From Patescibacteria group bacterium (GTDB taxonomy: Bacteria > Patescibacteriota > Minisyncoccia > Minisyncoccales > Staskawiczbacteraceae): a stretch of DNA of 37,564 nucleotides. A program made the translations under genes and the position numbers. Shown here piece after piece: positions 12,544 through 20,816 of the stretch. Each line of letters starts with the position of its first letter. Positions within the stretch are counted from its first letter, which is position 1. The stretch spans positions 1-37,564 of the forward strand of contig JAKLDQ010000005.1 in NCBI GenBank assembly GCA_022703425.1. The letters run 5' to 3'. The notes beneath the pieces were generated by a model. The model searched no databases. It worked only from the letters and a program-made list of their open reading frames with translations, and was not told the origin of the DNA.

Positions 12544-12783
12544 TTATTTTGTTTCCGCTTCTTTAATTTGCTTTTCTCTTTCTTTCTTTTCTTTTCTGGA
12601 AAGCTTCCCCAAAACATTTATAATTTCCTGCCCTTTGTAGTATCCGCAGTTTTTGCAAACTGTATGAGGCCTCACCGGTTTTTTGCATTTCTCGCAAACG
12701 CCCAAAGAAGCTGGCTTGATATACAAGTGCATTCTGTGCTTTCCTGTTTTTGATCTTGTGTGACTGTGTCTTGGAACTGCCAT
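12544..12783 (-). CDS. rpmF: Large ribosomal subunit protein bL32
   Basis: 79 residues. MAVPRHSHTRSKTGKHRMH is the typical bL32 start. The zinc knuckle is CEKCKKPVRPHTVCKNCGYYKG (two CXXC pairs), followed by the conserved GYY region and a Lys/Glu-rich tail longer than in E. coli. It is the first gene of its operon, with a good promoter 28-56 bases upstream of the start. No SD is present. Confidence 0.96.
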   Translation of the reverse strand: MAVPRHSHTRSKTGKHRMHLYIKPASLGVCEKCKKPVRPHTVCKNCGYYKGQEIINVLGKLSRKEKKEREKQIKEAETK

Positions 12784-12810
12784 TTGATATTGTCTTAAAT
12801 ATATGAATAT

Positions 12811-12839
12811 ATCATAGCAAATAAATTCCTATTTGGCAA
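12811..12839 (-). promoter_or_regulatory. Promoter of rpmF-nusB-rnc-rpsP
   Basis: Minus strand TTGCCA (12834-12839), 17-base spacer, TATGAT (12811-12816). Confidence 0.72.
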
Positions 12840-12851
12840 GAGCCGAAAAAA

Positions 12852-12886
12852 CAAAAAACAGCCCTTTTGTTAAAGGGCTGTTTTTA
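12852..12886 (-). terminator. Terminator of the surface-protein operon
   Basis: AACAGCCCTTT / AAAGGGCTGTT hairpin with T-runs on both sides, directly after the stop of the 1500-residue gene. It also separates that operon from rpmF. Confidence 0.92.
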
Positions 12887-12898
12887 GATATATTTTTA

Positions 12899-15800
12899 TT
12901 AGAAAGGCGAAATTTCTCTCCAATCTGGAAGACCGGAATCTCCTTTATTTGTCTTAACATTTAGATTGACCGAATTAATACAACATCCTGTTTCGTCGCA
13001 TATCCGCAGAGTTGCCACATATGTCCCGGCATTCTGATATACGTGAGACCTTGTTCCTTCGGCACTTAAACCGTATCCGAATGTCCCATCGCCAAAATCC
13101 CAGACATAACAGTCTCTCCGGCCGTCGCCATTCTCATCGCTTGCAGCCGTGCACTGCGAAGAAGTCAGTGTCTTGCATGCAAAGGGATCGCCATCCGCAT
13201 TCCAGCAGAAAGAAGTATGATCTCTGAAAACTACCGTATCGCCCGGCCGTGGCGGATTTGTTGAATCATATCCCAAAATATCAAACTGCGGATTCGGAGC
13301 CGGATGTGTTTTTGGAAAGCCGTATCGAACCCCGTTTATCCAAGCGGATGCCCCGCCGTTCGAATCCCAAACCTTAACCCTCCAGTAATAAGTTTCTCCG
13401 TAGGCAATGTGATCGCAAAGACTCGAAGGCAAGCCGTATACATCGCAATAATCATCAACCGGATCGGGTTTTACAAATACGATCTGCTCGTTCGTTGAGC
13501 CGGAATTCATCGACAAATTTTCATAAATCCTATCAACTGACGGCGACGCAAATGAGGAATCGTCATCAATTTGTATCTGAAATCTCATTTCCCTGTCACC
13601 GCTGGCATCTATATATCTCCATCTGAATATGGCCATTCCGGTTCCTGCAATCCCAGTACAGTAGCTTCCCTCCAGCGCTTGCAAATTATCAGCGGAAGGA
13701 GCGTCGTTTACAACACAAACCTGATCTATAAAACTGCACTCGTTGATTCCTGCGCCGACGACGCACTCGCACATTCCATAAATACATTCTAAATGGTGTT
13801 CCTGGTCAAGACAGACACAATCTTGGGCGCTTTCGCATTCATCTGCACCCGACCCTTCAACGCAGACACACTGTGAATTGACGCACTCCATGTGGTTGGC
13901 TTCGTCATCCACACAATCCAAACAATCCTCATTGATTGTCGGACATGAATCAATTCCCGGTCCCACGACACACTCGCACATACCGTACAAACATTCCAAA
14001 TGGTGTGTTTGATTCAAACATGAGCAGTCTTCTGAGCTTTGGCATTCGTTCGGAGCATCGCCTTCGACACAAACGCACTGATTTCCAACGCATTCTGTGT
14101 GATGGGCAGAATCCGGACAATCCGTGCAAATATCATTGAAGTTCTGGCACGAATTTTCACCGGGGCCCACAACGCATTCGCACATTCCGTAAACACATTC
14201 CAAATGATGAGTCTGGTTTAAACACGAGCAATCCTCGTCATTTTGACATTGATCCGCGCCTTCTCCCGGCACGCATACGCATTGGCCGTTCTGGCATTCG
14301 GTATGATTTTCAGATTCAGGGCAGTCTTCGCAATCGTCATCAATATTTTGGCACTCATTGATACCAGGCCCCACAACACATTCGCAGACACCATAGAGAC
14401 ACTCTAAATGGTGCTCTTGCGTCAGACACACGCAATCTGCAGAGTTAGCGCATGAAATTTCTGTATTTCCTCCGGGCAAGCATGTAATCGCACTGCCCGA
14501 AACATTACATGTTGCGACTGTATTAAGGCAATCAGAGTTGCTGTCGCACGGAATTCCTGTTCCCAATGATGAGCATTGTTTTTCTGCAGTACATTTATTA
14601 AGAGCGTTACATACCAAATCGCTCGTACAGCTTGCGCCTCCTCCGCCGGGCACGCATTGTCTCAAACTATTGCATGACAATCCGTTATTCTCGCATTGTT
14701 CGTTGTTTGTACATGCAATTCCCGTTCCCGTTGTTGAACATTGCCTGCCCACAGTACATCTGGTGGGGCTTGTTACACATCCGGAACTCGAGGTGCACAC
14801 AGCGCCTCCTCCGCCCGGGACACATTGATTAAATTCATTACATGACATTCCTGAATTCCGGCACTGGAAAGGATCATTACAGGTTAATCCTGTTCCCCCG
14901 CCAATACATTGTCCCAGAGAATTGCATCTTGTTAGGGTTGTTCTGCACGAGGTGCTGGTACAGCCTGTCGCACCGCCGCCTCCCGGCACGCACTGGTCAT
15001 ATTCATTGCATGCAAGCGGAAGTCCTAAACATTGCGAGCTATTTGAACAGGAAAGTCCTGTTCCGCCTTCAACACATTGATTCATTATGTTGCATCCGAG
15101 AGTATTTGTTACACAGTCTGTCGCGCTCGAACATCCCGCTCCGCTTCCCCCTTCAACACATTGATTATATGCATTGCATGTTCTATTGCTGCAATCAAGA
15201 TTTGTTGTACAACTGTCAGTTCCGCAACCCGCAACACTCCTGCAAACACCTGCGACACATTCTGCATGAGGATTGCTTTCACCTGTAGGGCATGTCTGGC
15301 AGTTCAAACATGATGAAACACCACAGGAATTGACCTGCCTGCAGACACCATAAACACATTCTGTGTGCGGATTTGAAGTCCCAGGAGGACACGGACAGAG
15401 TGAACAGTTATCGCTTACTGCACACCAGTTTCTTGTTAGACACGAGCCGTCGGGCTGACATTCCTGATGCGGTTTTGATTGTCCGTCTGGACAAGGACAG
15501 TCAGTGCAACTCACATTTGCTCCGCATCCGTTAACACTAATACATGTTCCGTTCGGACCGCATTCAGTATGCGGACTCGTTTGTCCCGGCGGACACTCAC
15601 AACCATAACAATTATCTGTCCCACAGCTGTTTACATATGTGCAAGATCCATTTTGACAAGCTTTGTGAGGCTTTTTCTGTCCCGCCGGGCAATTGCACGT
15701 GTTGCAATCTACGCTTGCTCCGCAAGAATTCACACTCCGGCACTCACTCTCATAACATACATTATGCGGATTACTTTGTCCCTCTGGACAAACTATCACA

Positions 15801-17401
15801 CTGCCGTCTCCACAATCATCACAACCCGTCCACTCCCCATCAATGCATGTATAATTTCCAGGACCGCATTCGCAAGGCATTGTTTCCCCAGCAATACATC
15901 CGGGGCAATCGCTCCACTGCCCTCCAATGCATACACTCGATCCTCCACCATTACTGCAAGGCGTAGTCGAACCCTCTGGTGAGCAACCGCCCATATCTGT
16001 GCAAGGGCCGTCGCATGTAATATCTATTTCCGGCTCTTTGCATGTTGCAGTGTTAGGAACAGCTCCAGGAATACAGCGGCCGGGATATGTAATTGTAATA
16101 GTACATTGCAAATTATCAGAACAGAATGAAGCAGTTGTTGTGTCCGGATCTCCGCAGTCAGCTTCGGTTCTCGTTATATCTGCCTCCTCACAATGTGCTA
16201 AGCCCGGCTGATATGGCCACATTCCTGTACCAGGACAAACCGTGCCAAGGACACAAATATTTTCAGCCGCCATTTCCGCCGAACATAATGTTTCGGGATA
16301 ACAATTGCTTCCTCCTGTGGGAGGAGTCGAAACACATTCATAATTTTGCACTTCAGTTACAACTTTTCTCCCTTCGCAGTGTGATCCCAGTCCTTGCGGC
16401 ATTGGACAAGTTTCTTTTGTTGTCTGAAATTCGTTATGAGTGCAGGCATACCAAGGGTCGTAGGGCACCAATACGCAACCATTAAAGATATGTGCCTCGA
16501 CAACGTTTTGGCCCACACAAAATGTCCCTCTGTCTTCGTCTGTCGCCCCGCAATCCACCCTTCTCCAATTGGCATCATCATAATCGCAGTATGCGTTCGT
16601 CGGATTTGGTGCCACACAGCTCCCTCCATCGAGAGTTTCCTCATAAATGGCATGAGGAGGAATGTATAGCACAGAACATTTTCTGTCCGGCCTTTGGCAA
16701 TTCTTGTCTTCCACCTCTGTAATCGGACAAACTGTTTGACCGGCTACACACGGAGTTTTCTGCCTTTTCCATACATCATTATTTTTGCAGAAAAATGTAT
16801 GAGTATCGCATTCATCAACAACCCTGGTTTCTGTTTCACATCTTTTGTCCACTGCATCACAAGTATTTGTTTTGTCTACAATATGACCGCCCTCACAGAC
16901 CCGCGTCGTTCCAACAAAGCAGTTAGTATCTGAAACTACGGTTTCAGGATTGCACTTTTTTTCTGTTGCATTGCATATTCTTTGTCTTCCAATGAGATGT
17001 CCGTTAACACAGGAATATGTTATGGGACCGCAGTTTGCAATAGTATGCGTCCCCCATTCGCACTTTCCCGTAGCTGAAACACACGCGTTACCGCGCATAA
17101 TAAGTTTGTTATCTTCACACCAATATTCATCGGACCCCCCGCACTTTAGTTGGTAATCAGTACCTTTTACACAACTCCAAATGTTTGGAGGCATGCATTC
17201 TGATGTTGCCGGATCAAACCAGTCAGTACATGCACAGTAGTACGGAGTTATTTTCATTGTTTCAGAATCTATGCATGAAAACTTCCACTTGGAATCACAA
17301 TCATAAGCATCTTCATCGCATCCCACCGAAAAAACAACTGCGGGGGCAAAAAAGACTGAGAGGCAGAGAAAGAAAAATACTTTTTTCAGTGATTTTTTCA
17401 T
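12899..17401 (-). CDS. Giant secreted cysteine-rich repeat protein with PKD domain
   Basis: 1500 residues. Signal peptide at about 1-26 (KKVFFFLCLSVFFAPAVVFS). Residues 27-530 are Cys-rich without strict periodicity. About 535-725 hold six CP-G-S-PH--C units. About 725-985 hold nine CN---QCV-GG-type units. About 985-1232 hold four HHLEC--G-CECVVG-G units alternating with three H-EC-N-QCVCV-G units. Residues about 1240-1370 look like a beta-sandwich (Fn3-like, YYWRVKVWDSNGG). Residues about 1395-1490 are a PKD domain (CYVWDFGDGTFG, then HVYQNAGTYVATLRICD). There is no C-terminal anchor or sorting motif. It is probably a disulfide-stabilised cell-surface adhesin or stalk. It starts one base after the stop of the 140-residue gene, and the operon order suggests joint export. 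Frames antisense to it are composition shadows. Confidence 0.88.
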   Translation of the reverse strand: MKKSLKKVFFFLCLSVFFAPAVVFSVGCDEDAYDCDSKWKFSCIDSETMKITPYYCACTDWFDPATSECMPPNIWSCVKGTDYQLKCGGSDEYWCEDNKLIMRGNACVSATGKCEWGTHTIANCGPITYSCVNGHLIGRQRICNATEKKCNPETVVSDTNCFVGTTRVCEGGHIVDKTNTCDAVDKRCETETRVVDECDTHTFFCKNNDVWKRQKTPCVAGQTVCPITEVEDKNCQRPDRKCSVLYIPPHAIYEETLDGGSCVAPNPTNAYCDYDDANWRRVDCGATDEDRGTFCVGQNVVEAHIFNGCVLVPYDPWYACTHNEFQTTKETCPMPQGLGSHCEGRKVVTEVQNYECVSTPPTGGSNCYPETLCSAEMAAENICVLGTVCPGTGMWPYQPGLAHCEEADITRTEADCGDPDTTTASFCSDNLQCTITITYPGRCIPGAVPNTATCKEPEIDITCDGPCTDMGGCSPEGSTTPCSNGGGSSVCIGGQWSDCPGCIAGETMPCECGPGNYTCIDGEWTGCDDCGDGSVIVCPEGQSNPHNVCYESECRSVNSCGASVDCNTCNCPAGQKKPHKACQNGSCTYVNSCGTDNCYGCECPPGQTSPHTECGPNGTCISVNGCGANVSCTDCPCPDGQSKPHQECQPDGSCLTRNWCAVSDNCSLCPCPPGTSNPHTECVYGVCRQVNSCGVSSCLNCQTCPTGESNPHAECVAGVCRSVAGCGTDSCTTNLDCSNRTCNAYNQCVEGGSGAGCSSATDCVTNTLGCNIMNQCVEGGTGLSCSNSSQCLGLPLACNEYDQCVPGGGGATGCTSTSCRTTLTRCNSLGQCIGGGTGLTCNDPFQCRNSGMSCNEFNQCVPGGGGAVCTSSSGCVTSPTRCTVGRQCSTTGTGIACTNNEQCENNGLSCNSLRQCVPGGGGASCTSDLVCNALNKCTAEKQCSSLGTGIPCDSNSDCLNTVATCNVSGSAITCLPGGNTEISCANSADCVCLTQEHHLECLYGVCECVVGPGINECQNIDDDCEDCPESENHTECQNGQCVCVPGEGADQCQNDEDCSCLNQTHHLECVYGMCECVVGPGENSCQNFNDICTDCPDSAHHTECVGNQCVCVEGDAPNECQSSEDCSCLNQTHHLECLYGMCECVVGPGIDSCPTINEDCLDCVDDEANHMECVNSQCVCVEGSGADECESAQDCVCLDQEHHLECIYGMCECVVGAGINECSFIDQVCVVNDAPSADNLQALEGSYCTGIAGTGMAIFRWRYIDASGDREMRFQIQIDDDSSFASPSVDRIYENLSMNSGSTNEQIVFVKPDPVDDYCDVYGLPSSLCDHIAYGETYYWRVKVWDSNGGASAWINGVRYGFPKTHPAPNPQFDILGYDSTNPPRPGDTVVFRDHTSFCWNADGDPFACKTLTSSQCTAASDENGDGRRDCYVWDFGDGTFGYGLSAEGTRSHVYQNAGTYVATLRICDETGCCINSVNLNVKTNKGDSGLPDWREISPF
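13700..15795 (-). repeat. Three classes of cysteine-repeat coding units
   Basis: Within the giant gene, roughly 15230-15795 encodes six CP-G-S-PH--C units, 14440-15230 nine CN---QCV-GG units and 13700-14440 seven alternating HH/H-EC units. The units are similar but not identical at DNA level, typical of old internal duplications. They lack the identical short repeats and regular spacers of a CRISPR array. Confidence 0.8.
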
Positions 17402-17402
17402 T

Positions 17403-17825
17403 TTAAATTGGCTTAATTTCCAGTGGAGAAATTTTCATAACTGAACTTACCTGGATACTGCCGTCCGGCTTTAGAATAAAAATTACCGAAACCGCGTCTC
17501 CTATTTTAAGATTGCTCAGATTTATGTCCGTCTTCTTGCCCGTTGAAATATCATACATCCGGGTATTTTCCTGAAGAGTTAAAGTAATTTCCCGCTTTAA
17601 AAAAGAAAGTGTAACATTATTGCCGTTAATTTTACTGATCTCCCCGACGGCAGAAACTCCCGAAACTAAGGGGGAGGATATTATCTTTAAAACTTCTTCT
17701 GTTTCTTTTGGACATTTTGGCGCACCGCTATACATAATTCCCAAAGACCCTCCCAAAATAAAAAAAACCAGGACAACTCCAACAAATAATCCCGTCAATA
17801 AATATTTGTTCATATTTAAATGCAT
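17403..17825 (-). CDS. Membrane-anchored small beta-domain protein (DUF5666-like)
   Basis: 140 residues, or 136 from an ATG four codons later (MNKYLLTG). One N-terminal transmembrane helix (LLTGLFVGVVLVFFILGGSL) is followed by a short linker with one Cys. The outer domain VSAVGEISKINGNNVTLSF, NLKIGDAVSVIFILKPDGSIQVSSVMKI has the strand pattern and DLK-GD-V motif of DUF5666-like OB folds. It is a paralogue of the upstream gene. Its start region is a hairpin (TTTGTCC / AGGACAAA) that would hide the AGGA before the first ATG. It is followed at once by the giant Cys-rich gene. Confidence 0.8.
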   Translation of the reverse strand: MHLNMNKYLLTGLFVGVVLVFFILGGSLGIMYSGAPKCPKETEEVLKIISSPLVSGVSAVGEISKINGNNVTLSFLKREITLTLQENTRMYDISTGKKTDINLSNLKIGDAVSVIFILKPDGSIQVSSVMKISPLEIKPI

Positions 17826-17850
17826 TTGTCCTGTGCGGACAAAAAATTAA

Positions 17851-18255
17851 TTATTTGTTTGTTTCAGTAAGAGGCATTATTGTAACAGCCAATGCCTGTA
17901 TTTTTCTGTTTTCAAGAACCTTAAAGCTTATGTTTACCGTTCTCCCTACTTTAATGTCGCCAAAAGAAACCGGCTGAGGCGCTGATGCGGTTTTTGCCAG
18001 TTGATAAATGGGAACATTGGTTCCGACTTCTATGGTTACGGCATCTTTTCCAAAAGAGACTGTGACGTTTCTTCCATCTGCTTTTGCTACCTGTCCGTAA
18101 GCTGTGCTTGCAACAACAACATCAGAGGACATTTTGTCGGCTATGAAAACGGCAGATCCCGGAAGATATGTCGTAACAAAATAGCCCGCGACACCCCCAA
18201 CAACTAAAAAAAGCACGCCTACGGCAATTGAAATTATCAAAGCTGTTTTTTCCAT
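17851..18255 (-). CDS. Membrane-anchored small beta-domain protein, paralogue
   Basis: 134 residues from the ATG at 18253-18255 (MEKTALIISIAVG); 13 upstream in-frame residues look non-coding. One transmembrane helix (ALIISIAVGVLFLVVGGVAGYFV) is followed by STAYGQVAKADGRNVTVSFGK and GDIKVGRTVNISFKVLENRKIQALAVTIMP, the same layout as its neighbour at 17403-17825. It is the first gene of the apparent three-gene operon ending in the giant surface protein. The pair may be accessory factors for export or anchoring of that protein, which is inference from order only. No SD is present. Confidence 0.8.
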   Translation of the reverse strand: MEKTALIISIAVGVLFLVVGGVAGYFVTTYLPGSAVFIADKMSSDVVVASTAYGQVAKADGRNVTVSFGKDAVTIEVGTNVPIYQLAKTASAPQPVSFGDIKVGRTVNISFKVLENRKIQALAVTIMPLTETNK

Positions 18256-18430
18256 ATTTTTAATGCCATAAACAAACACAAAAACTGTTTGCATTACGGG
18301 CAGATAATAAAATGTTTATTAATTTTACTACTTTTAAAAACTTCAAACAAACAATGTCTCCTGTGGATAACTTTTTAAAAAGCTGTCTGGTGTAAGCTAA
18401 AATTTGCGAAATTATTGAACAAAAAATTAC
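18256..18430. other. Intergenic region between divergent units
   Basis: An A/T-rich spacer holding the presumed promoter of the minus-strand surface operon, without a confident match. It also contains one perfect DnaA-box sequence, TTATCCACA on the minus strand at 18362-18370. No cluster of boxes or iterons accompanies it. Confidence 0.5.
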
Positions 18431-18459
18431 TTGACAACAAGGCGTATAATTGGTATACT
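18431..18459 (+). promoter_or_regulatory. Promoter of the 339-residue secreted orphan
   Basis: TTGACA (18431-18436), 17-base spacer, TATACT (18454-18459). The leader contains the hairpin GGGGAAACTTTCCCC and then GGAGG before the ATG. Confidence 0.8.
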
Positions 18460-18522
18460 GAATATAGTATAGCTTTGGGGAAACTTTCCCCGTGCACATT
18501 GAAATAATGGAGGACTTCCAAT

Positions 18523-19542
18523 ATGAGAACCCTGATTCTTGCTTTGGCTGTTCTGGTGTTCTGCCCGGCCTGTTTCGGCAGAGAATACAAAGTCTCCGAA
18601 GGAGACGGAGAGGTTTCCAACGGACCCTGGCTTCAGCACAATGGATTGGCAAATGTCGGTCCGATCAAGTTACGTTTTCAAACTTGGCTTACTGACGGAG
18701 AAAGTCCGCAGACTGTTGAAGTATATCTTAAAAACTGGTTCAGCTTCTGTCACACGCAAGTTGAATACTTCGATGATCTGGAGGACATTGAGAGCTACGA
18801 GATGACTCCCTACGAGAGGGAAGTAAAGATCACATACAGCAGGAGTGCAAAGACCCTGACATCCAACGCTTGCGGAGAAAATGTTAAGATCAACAAGATC
18901 TTTATTACAAAGGCGCTGGACAGGTATGTTGCTCTAAAAATTAGGGGAACACGACGTTTGTGGAATTCGGCATCTGAAATGCCCGGCTGGTTCAAGGTGA
19001 ACTACGGCATTAAGAGCGAAGAAGATCTCAGCAAAATCAAGTACAATCCAAACGATCCAAAAGTGAATCTTTTGGATAACTGGCTTGTCGTTTGTTACGA
19101 ATGGAAGGCGTGGGAGCCCGTCGAAGAAGACGGCGTAAAACCTTACCGGATTCTTGCCGGAAAACAGTTCAATCTGGCAGGAGTCAACTTCTCGTGGTCT
19201 GAGTTTCCAATTCAGACTGCAGAGAAAAAGGTCAGGCTGACCTACAGTTGTCCTACCTCAGGCAAAAAAATCGCCTACGCGGCGCTTCCCGAGGGAGTCA
19301 AGAACCCCAGAGCTGAAAAGTTTTGGGAATCGTCTGAAAGCGAAAAGTCCCTTCCGATTCCAATCGGACGGACCATCAGCTTTCGCATCACCTCTGACAG
19401 AGGCAGCAAGTTCGTTGCCTTGACACCTATTGAGACAGAAAGGAAGTCGACAGGGATGTACTTCTCGTACGAAGTAAACTGGGACACCGAAGTTCCTCCA
19501 ACCAATGTAGTTGCCACTGCTCCGGCGACTACCATCAAATAA
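18523..19542 (+). CDS. Secreted orphan protein
   Basis: 339 residues. The signal peptide MRTLILALAVLVFCPACFG could be a lipoprotein signal with the lipid Cys at position 17. The mature part is beta-rich with several scattered Cys, Trp-rich stretches (NGPWLQHNGLANVG, MPGWFKVNYG) and duplicated-looking segments with VKITYSRSAKTLTSNACG and VRLTYSCPTSGKKIAYAA. That suggests two related beta-domains, which is inference. A Thr/Ala tail (PPTNVVATAPATTIK) ends it. GGAGG lies nine bases before the ATG. It has its own promoter and terminator. It uses more AAG, GAG and CTG-type codons than dnaE nearby. The function is unknown. Confidence 0.82.
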   Translation: MRTLILALAVLVFCPACFGREYKVSEGDGEVSNGPWLQHNGLANVGPIKLRFQTWLTDGESPQTVEVYLKNWFSFCHTQVEYFDDLEDIESYEMTPYEREVKITYSRSAKTLTSNACGENVKINKIFITKALDRYVALKIRGTRRLWNSASEMPGWFKVNYGIKSEEDLSKIKYNPNDPKVNLLDNWLVVCYEWKAWEPVEEDGVKPYRILAGKQFNLAGVNFSWSEFPIQTAEKKVRLTYSCPTSGKKIAYAALPEGVKNPRAEKFWESSESEKSLPIPIGRTISFRITSDRGSKFVALTPIETERKSTGMYFSYEVNWDTEVPPTNVVATAPATTIK

Positions 19543-19577
19543 CCCTCATGACTCTTTGAAGCCATGAGGGCTTTTTT
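19543..19577 (+). terminator. Terminator of the 339-residue gene
   Basis: CCCTCATG / CATGAGGG stem with a 12-base loop, followed by CTTTTTTG. Confidence 0.92.
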
Positions 19578-19585
19578 GATGTTTT

Positions 19586-20230
19586 TTAAATTTTTTCGGA
19601 CATCGAGCTTACGGGATAAAAAGTTTTTCTGTGGATCTTGCACGGCCCGTACTGCATTAAATTTGCATAATGCAGGCTCGTCGGATATCCCTTGTGCCTG
19701 TCAAACCCGTATTTTGGATATTTTTTGTGATATTTTTCCATCAGCCGGTCGCGCGTGACTTTTGCGATTATGGAAGCGGCGGCACAGGAAACAACCTTGC
19801 AGTCTGCTTTTATTATCGGCTTTTCAAAATATTTTGTGCCGATGCGGAAATTTCCGTCAATCAAAAGCACGCATTCAGGACGCGCGCATTGGATTTTGTT
19901 TTCCAGATTTTTAACTGCTTTTTTCATTGCAAGCTTCGACGCCTGCAAAATATTTATTTTGTCTATTATTTTTTCAGAAACAATCCCAACCCCCCATTCG
20001 ATATTTTTGTCAGCAATTATTTTTTCGTAAATGTTTTCCCGCTCGCCAACTGAAAGCATTTTTGAATCGCGGACTTTTGAAAATCCGGATATCGGAAACT
20101 TTTTTATATAAACAGCTCCAGCAACAACAGGCCCCGCCAAAGGTCCCCTGCCTGCTTCATCCAAACCTATCACAATTTTGTTTCCCTGTTTCCAAAAAAA
20201 TTTTTCCTCATTAAAATTCGGAAAAACCAT
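19586..20230 (-). CDS. rnhB: Ribonuclease HII
   Basis: 214 residues from the ATG at 20228-20230; the 48 codons further upstream run through a terminator palindrome and are not coding. KIVIGLDEAGRGPLAGPVVAGAV carries the first catalytic Asp-Glu pair. RDSKMLSVGERENIYEKI and VLLIDGNFRIG carry further conserved residues including the third Asp, and CAAASIIAKVTRDRLMEKY is the family motif with the last catalytic Asp. YGFDRHKGYPTSLHY and GPCKIHRKTFYPV follow. It removes ribonucleotides from RNA-DNA hybrids. No SD is present. Confidence 0.96.
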   Translation of the reverse strand: MVFPNFNEEKFFWKQGNKIVIGLDEAGRGPLAGPVVAGAVYIKKFPISGFSKVRDSKMLSVGERENIYEKIIADKNIEWGVGIVSEKIIDKINILQASKLAMKKAVKNLENKIQCARPECVLLIDGNFRIGTKYFEKPIIKADCKVVSCAAASIIAKVTRDRLMEKYHKKYPKYGFDRHKGYPTSLHYANLMQYGPCKIHRKTFYPVSSMSEKI

Positions 20231-20260
20231 ATTACGGTATTTTACAAATTTTAAGACAAA

Positions 20261-20297
20261 TAAAAAAGCCCTTGCGAGAAGCGCTTCTCGCAAGGGC
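20261..20297 (-). terminator. Perfect 30-bp palindromic terminator
   Basis: GCCCTTGCGAGAAGC meets its exact complement with no spacer (20268-20297), followed by TTTTTTA on the minus strand. It ends the transcript of the 66-residue gene about 200 bases beyond the stop and shields rnhB. Confidence 0.9.
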
Positions 20298-20308
20298 ATG
20301 ACAACCGG

Positions 20309-20462
20309 GAGCTGTTTTTGACTCAAAGCCTGTGAGTTTGAAAATAAATTTTTAACTTTTAAGCTCTCAGGCAAACGCGGAAAATCCGCGGAGAAACCGC
20401 AGATCTCTGCGGTTCACAGCTCGTCTGTTCTGAAACTGTGGCGCCGGCGACAAAACCGGCGC
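20309..20462 (-). ncRNA. Candidate structured RNA in the 3' region of the 66-residue gene
   Basis: A seven-bp helix, GAGCTGT (20309-20315) with ACAGCTC (20416-20422), closes a multibranch loop. It holds three hairpins: 20328-20336/20364-20372 (nine bp, one mismatch), CGCGGA/TCCGCG at 20376-20390 and AACCGCAG/CTGCGGTT at 20395-20414. A fourth stem, GCGCCGG/CCGGCGC (20441-20462), lies outside, next to the gene. The region is G/C-rich compared with its surroundings and has no coding potential on either strand. It is either an unusual 3' untranslated region or a small RNA processed from it. I know no RNA family that fits. Confidence 0.55.
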
Positions 20463-20481
20463 GGTGTGTTTCGGCAGACTT

Positions 20482-20682
20482 TTACAGGTCGTCTTGCAAA
20501 TAATCCAGCGCACGATCACGTTTGCTGTTGGCAAACAGATTCACCGCGCCGGCGAATGTCAGGGTTATTACGTAGACTGCTACCCCTGTACAGGGATAAT
20601 AGTCTGCGAGATAGCCCGAAACAAGAATATAAATCAGCGCCAAAGCGCCGATCACGATAGCGGAAATCAAGTTTTTAGCCAT
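20482..20682 (-). CDS. Small two-pass membrane orphan protein
   Basis: 66 residues with two transmembrane helices, about 4-25 (NLISAIVIGALALIYILVSGYL) and 34-50 (VAVYVITLTFAGAVNLF), separated by ADYYPCTG. The charged C-terminus is KRDRALDYLQDDL. It is not recognised. AAGGAG precedes the ATG by five bases. An exact TTGACA / TATAAT promoter lies at 20729-20758. A strongly folded 3' region and a palindromic terminator follow. The antisense frames here are shadows. Confidence 0.75.
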   Translation of the reverse strand: MAKNLISAIVIGALALIYILVSGYLADYYPCTGVAVYVITLTFAGAVNLFANSKRDRALDYLQDDL

Positions 20683-20728
20683 TTTTACTCCTTTCAGGGT
20701 CTAGCGAAAAACCAGCCTCCATACTTTA

Positions 20729-20758
20729 ATTATATCATATAAGGCATATTCTTGTCAA
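20729..20758 (-). promoter_or_regulatory. Promoter of the 66-residue orphan
   Basis: Minus strand TTGACA (20753-20758), 18-base spacer, TATAAT (20729-20734). It is divergent from and adjacent to the dnaE promoter. Confidence 0.85.
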
Positions 20759-20762
20759 TAGG

Positions 20763-20791
20763 TTGACCTTCAAACCCCAAACATTTAAAAT
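20763..20791 (+). promoter_or_regulatory. Promoter of dnaE
   Basis: TTGACC (20763-20768), 17-base spacer, TAAAAT (20786-20791). The leader of about 20 bases is A/T-only, without an SD. Confidence 0.65.
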
Positions 20792-20816
20792 GAATGATTA
20801 AATTCAAAAAATTTTA

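Noticed and set aside
12899-17401. Long regular repeats that at first glance resemble a repeat array
   Set aside because: They are in-frame Cys-rich protein repeats with diverged units and no constant repeat/variable spacer structure, so this is not a CRISPR array.
13012-17406. Many plus-strand open frames opposite the giant Cys-rich gene
   Set aside because: They arise because Cys, Gly and Pro codons contain few stops in reverse complement. None has a start signal or a recognisable domain.
18362-18370. Perfect DnaA box (TTATCCACA) suggesting an origin of replication
   Set aside because: There is only a single box, with no cluster, no dnaA/dnaN/rpmH neighbours and no clear unwinding element beyond general A/T richness.
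20231-20374. N-terminal extension of rnhB in the longest frame
   Set aside because: It crosses the perfect palindromic terminator at 20268-20297 and has no RNase HII similarity.
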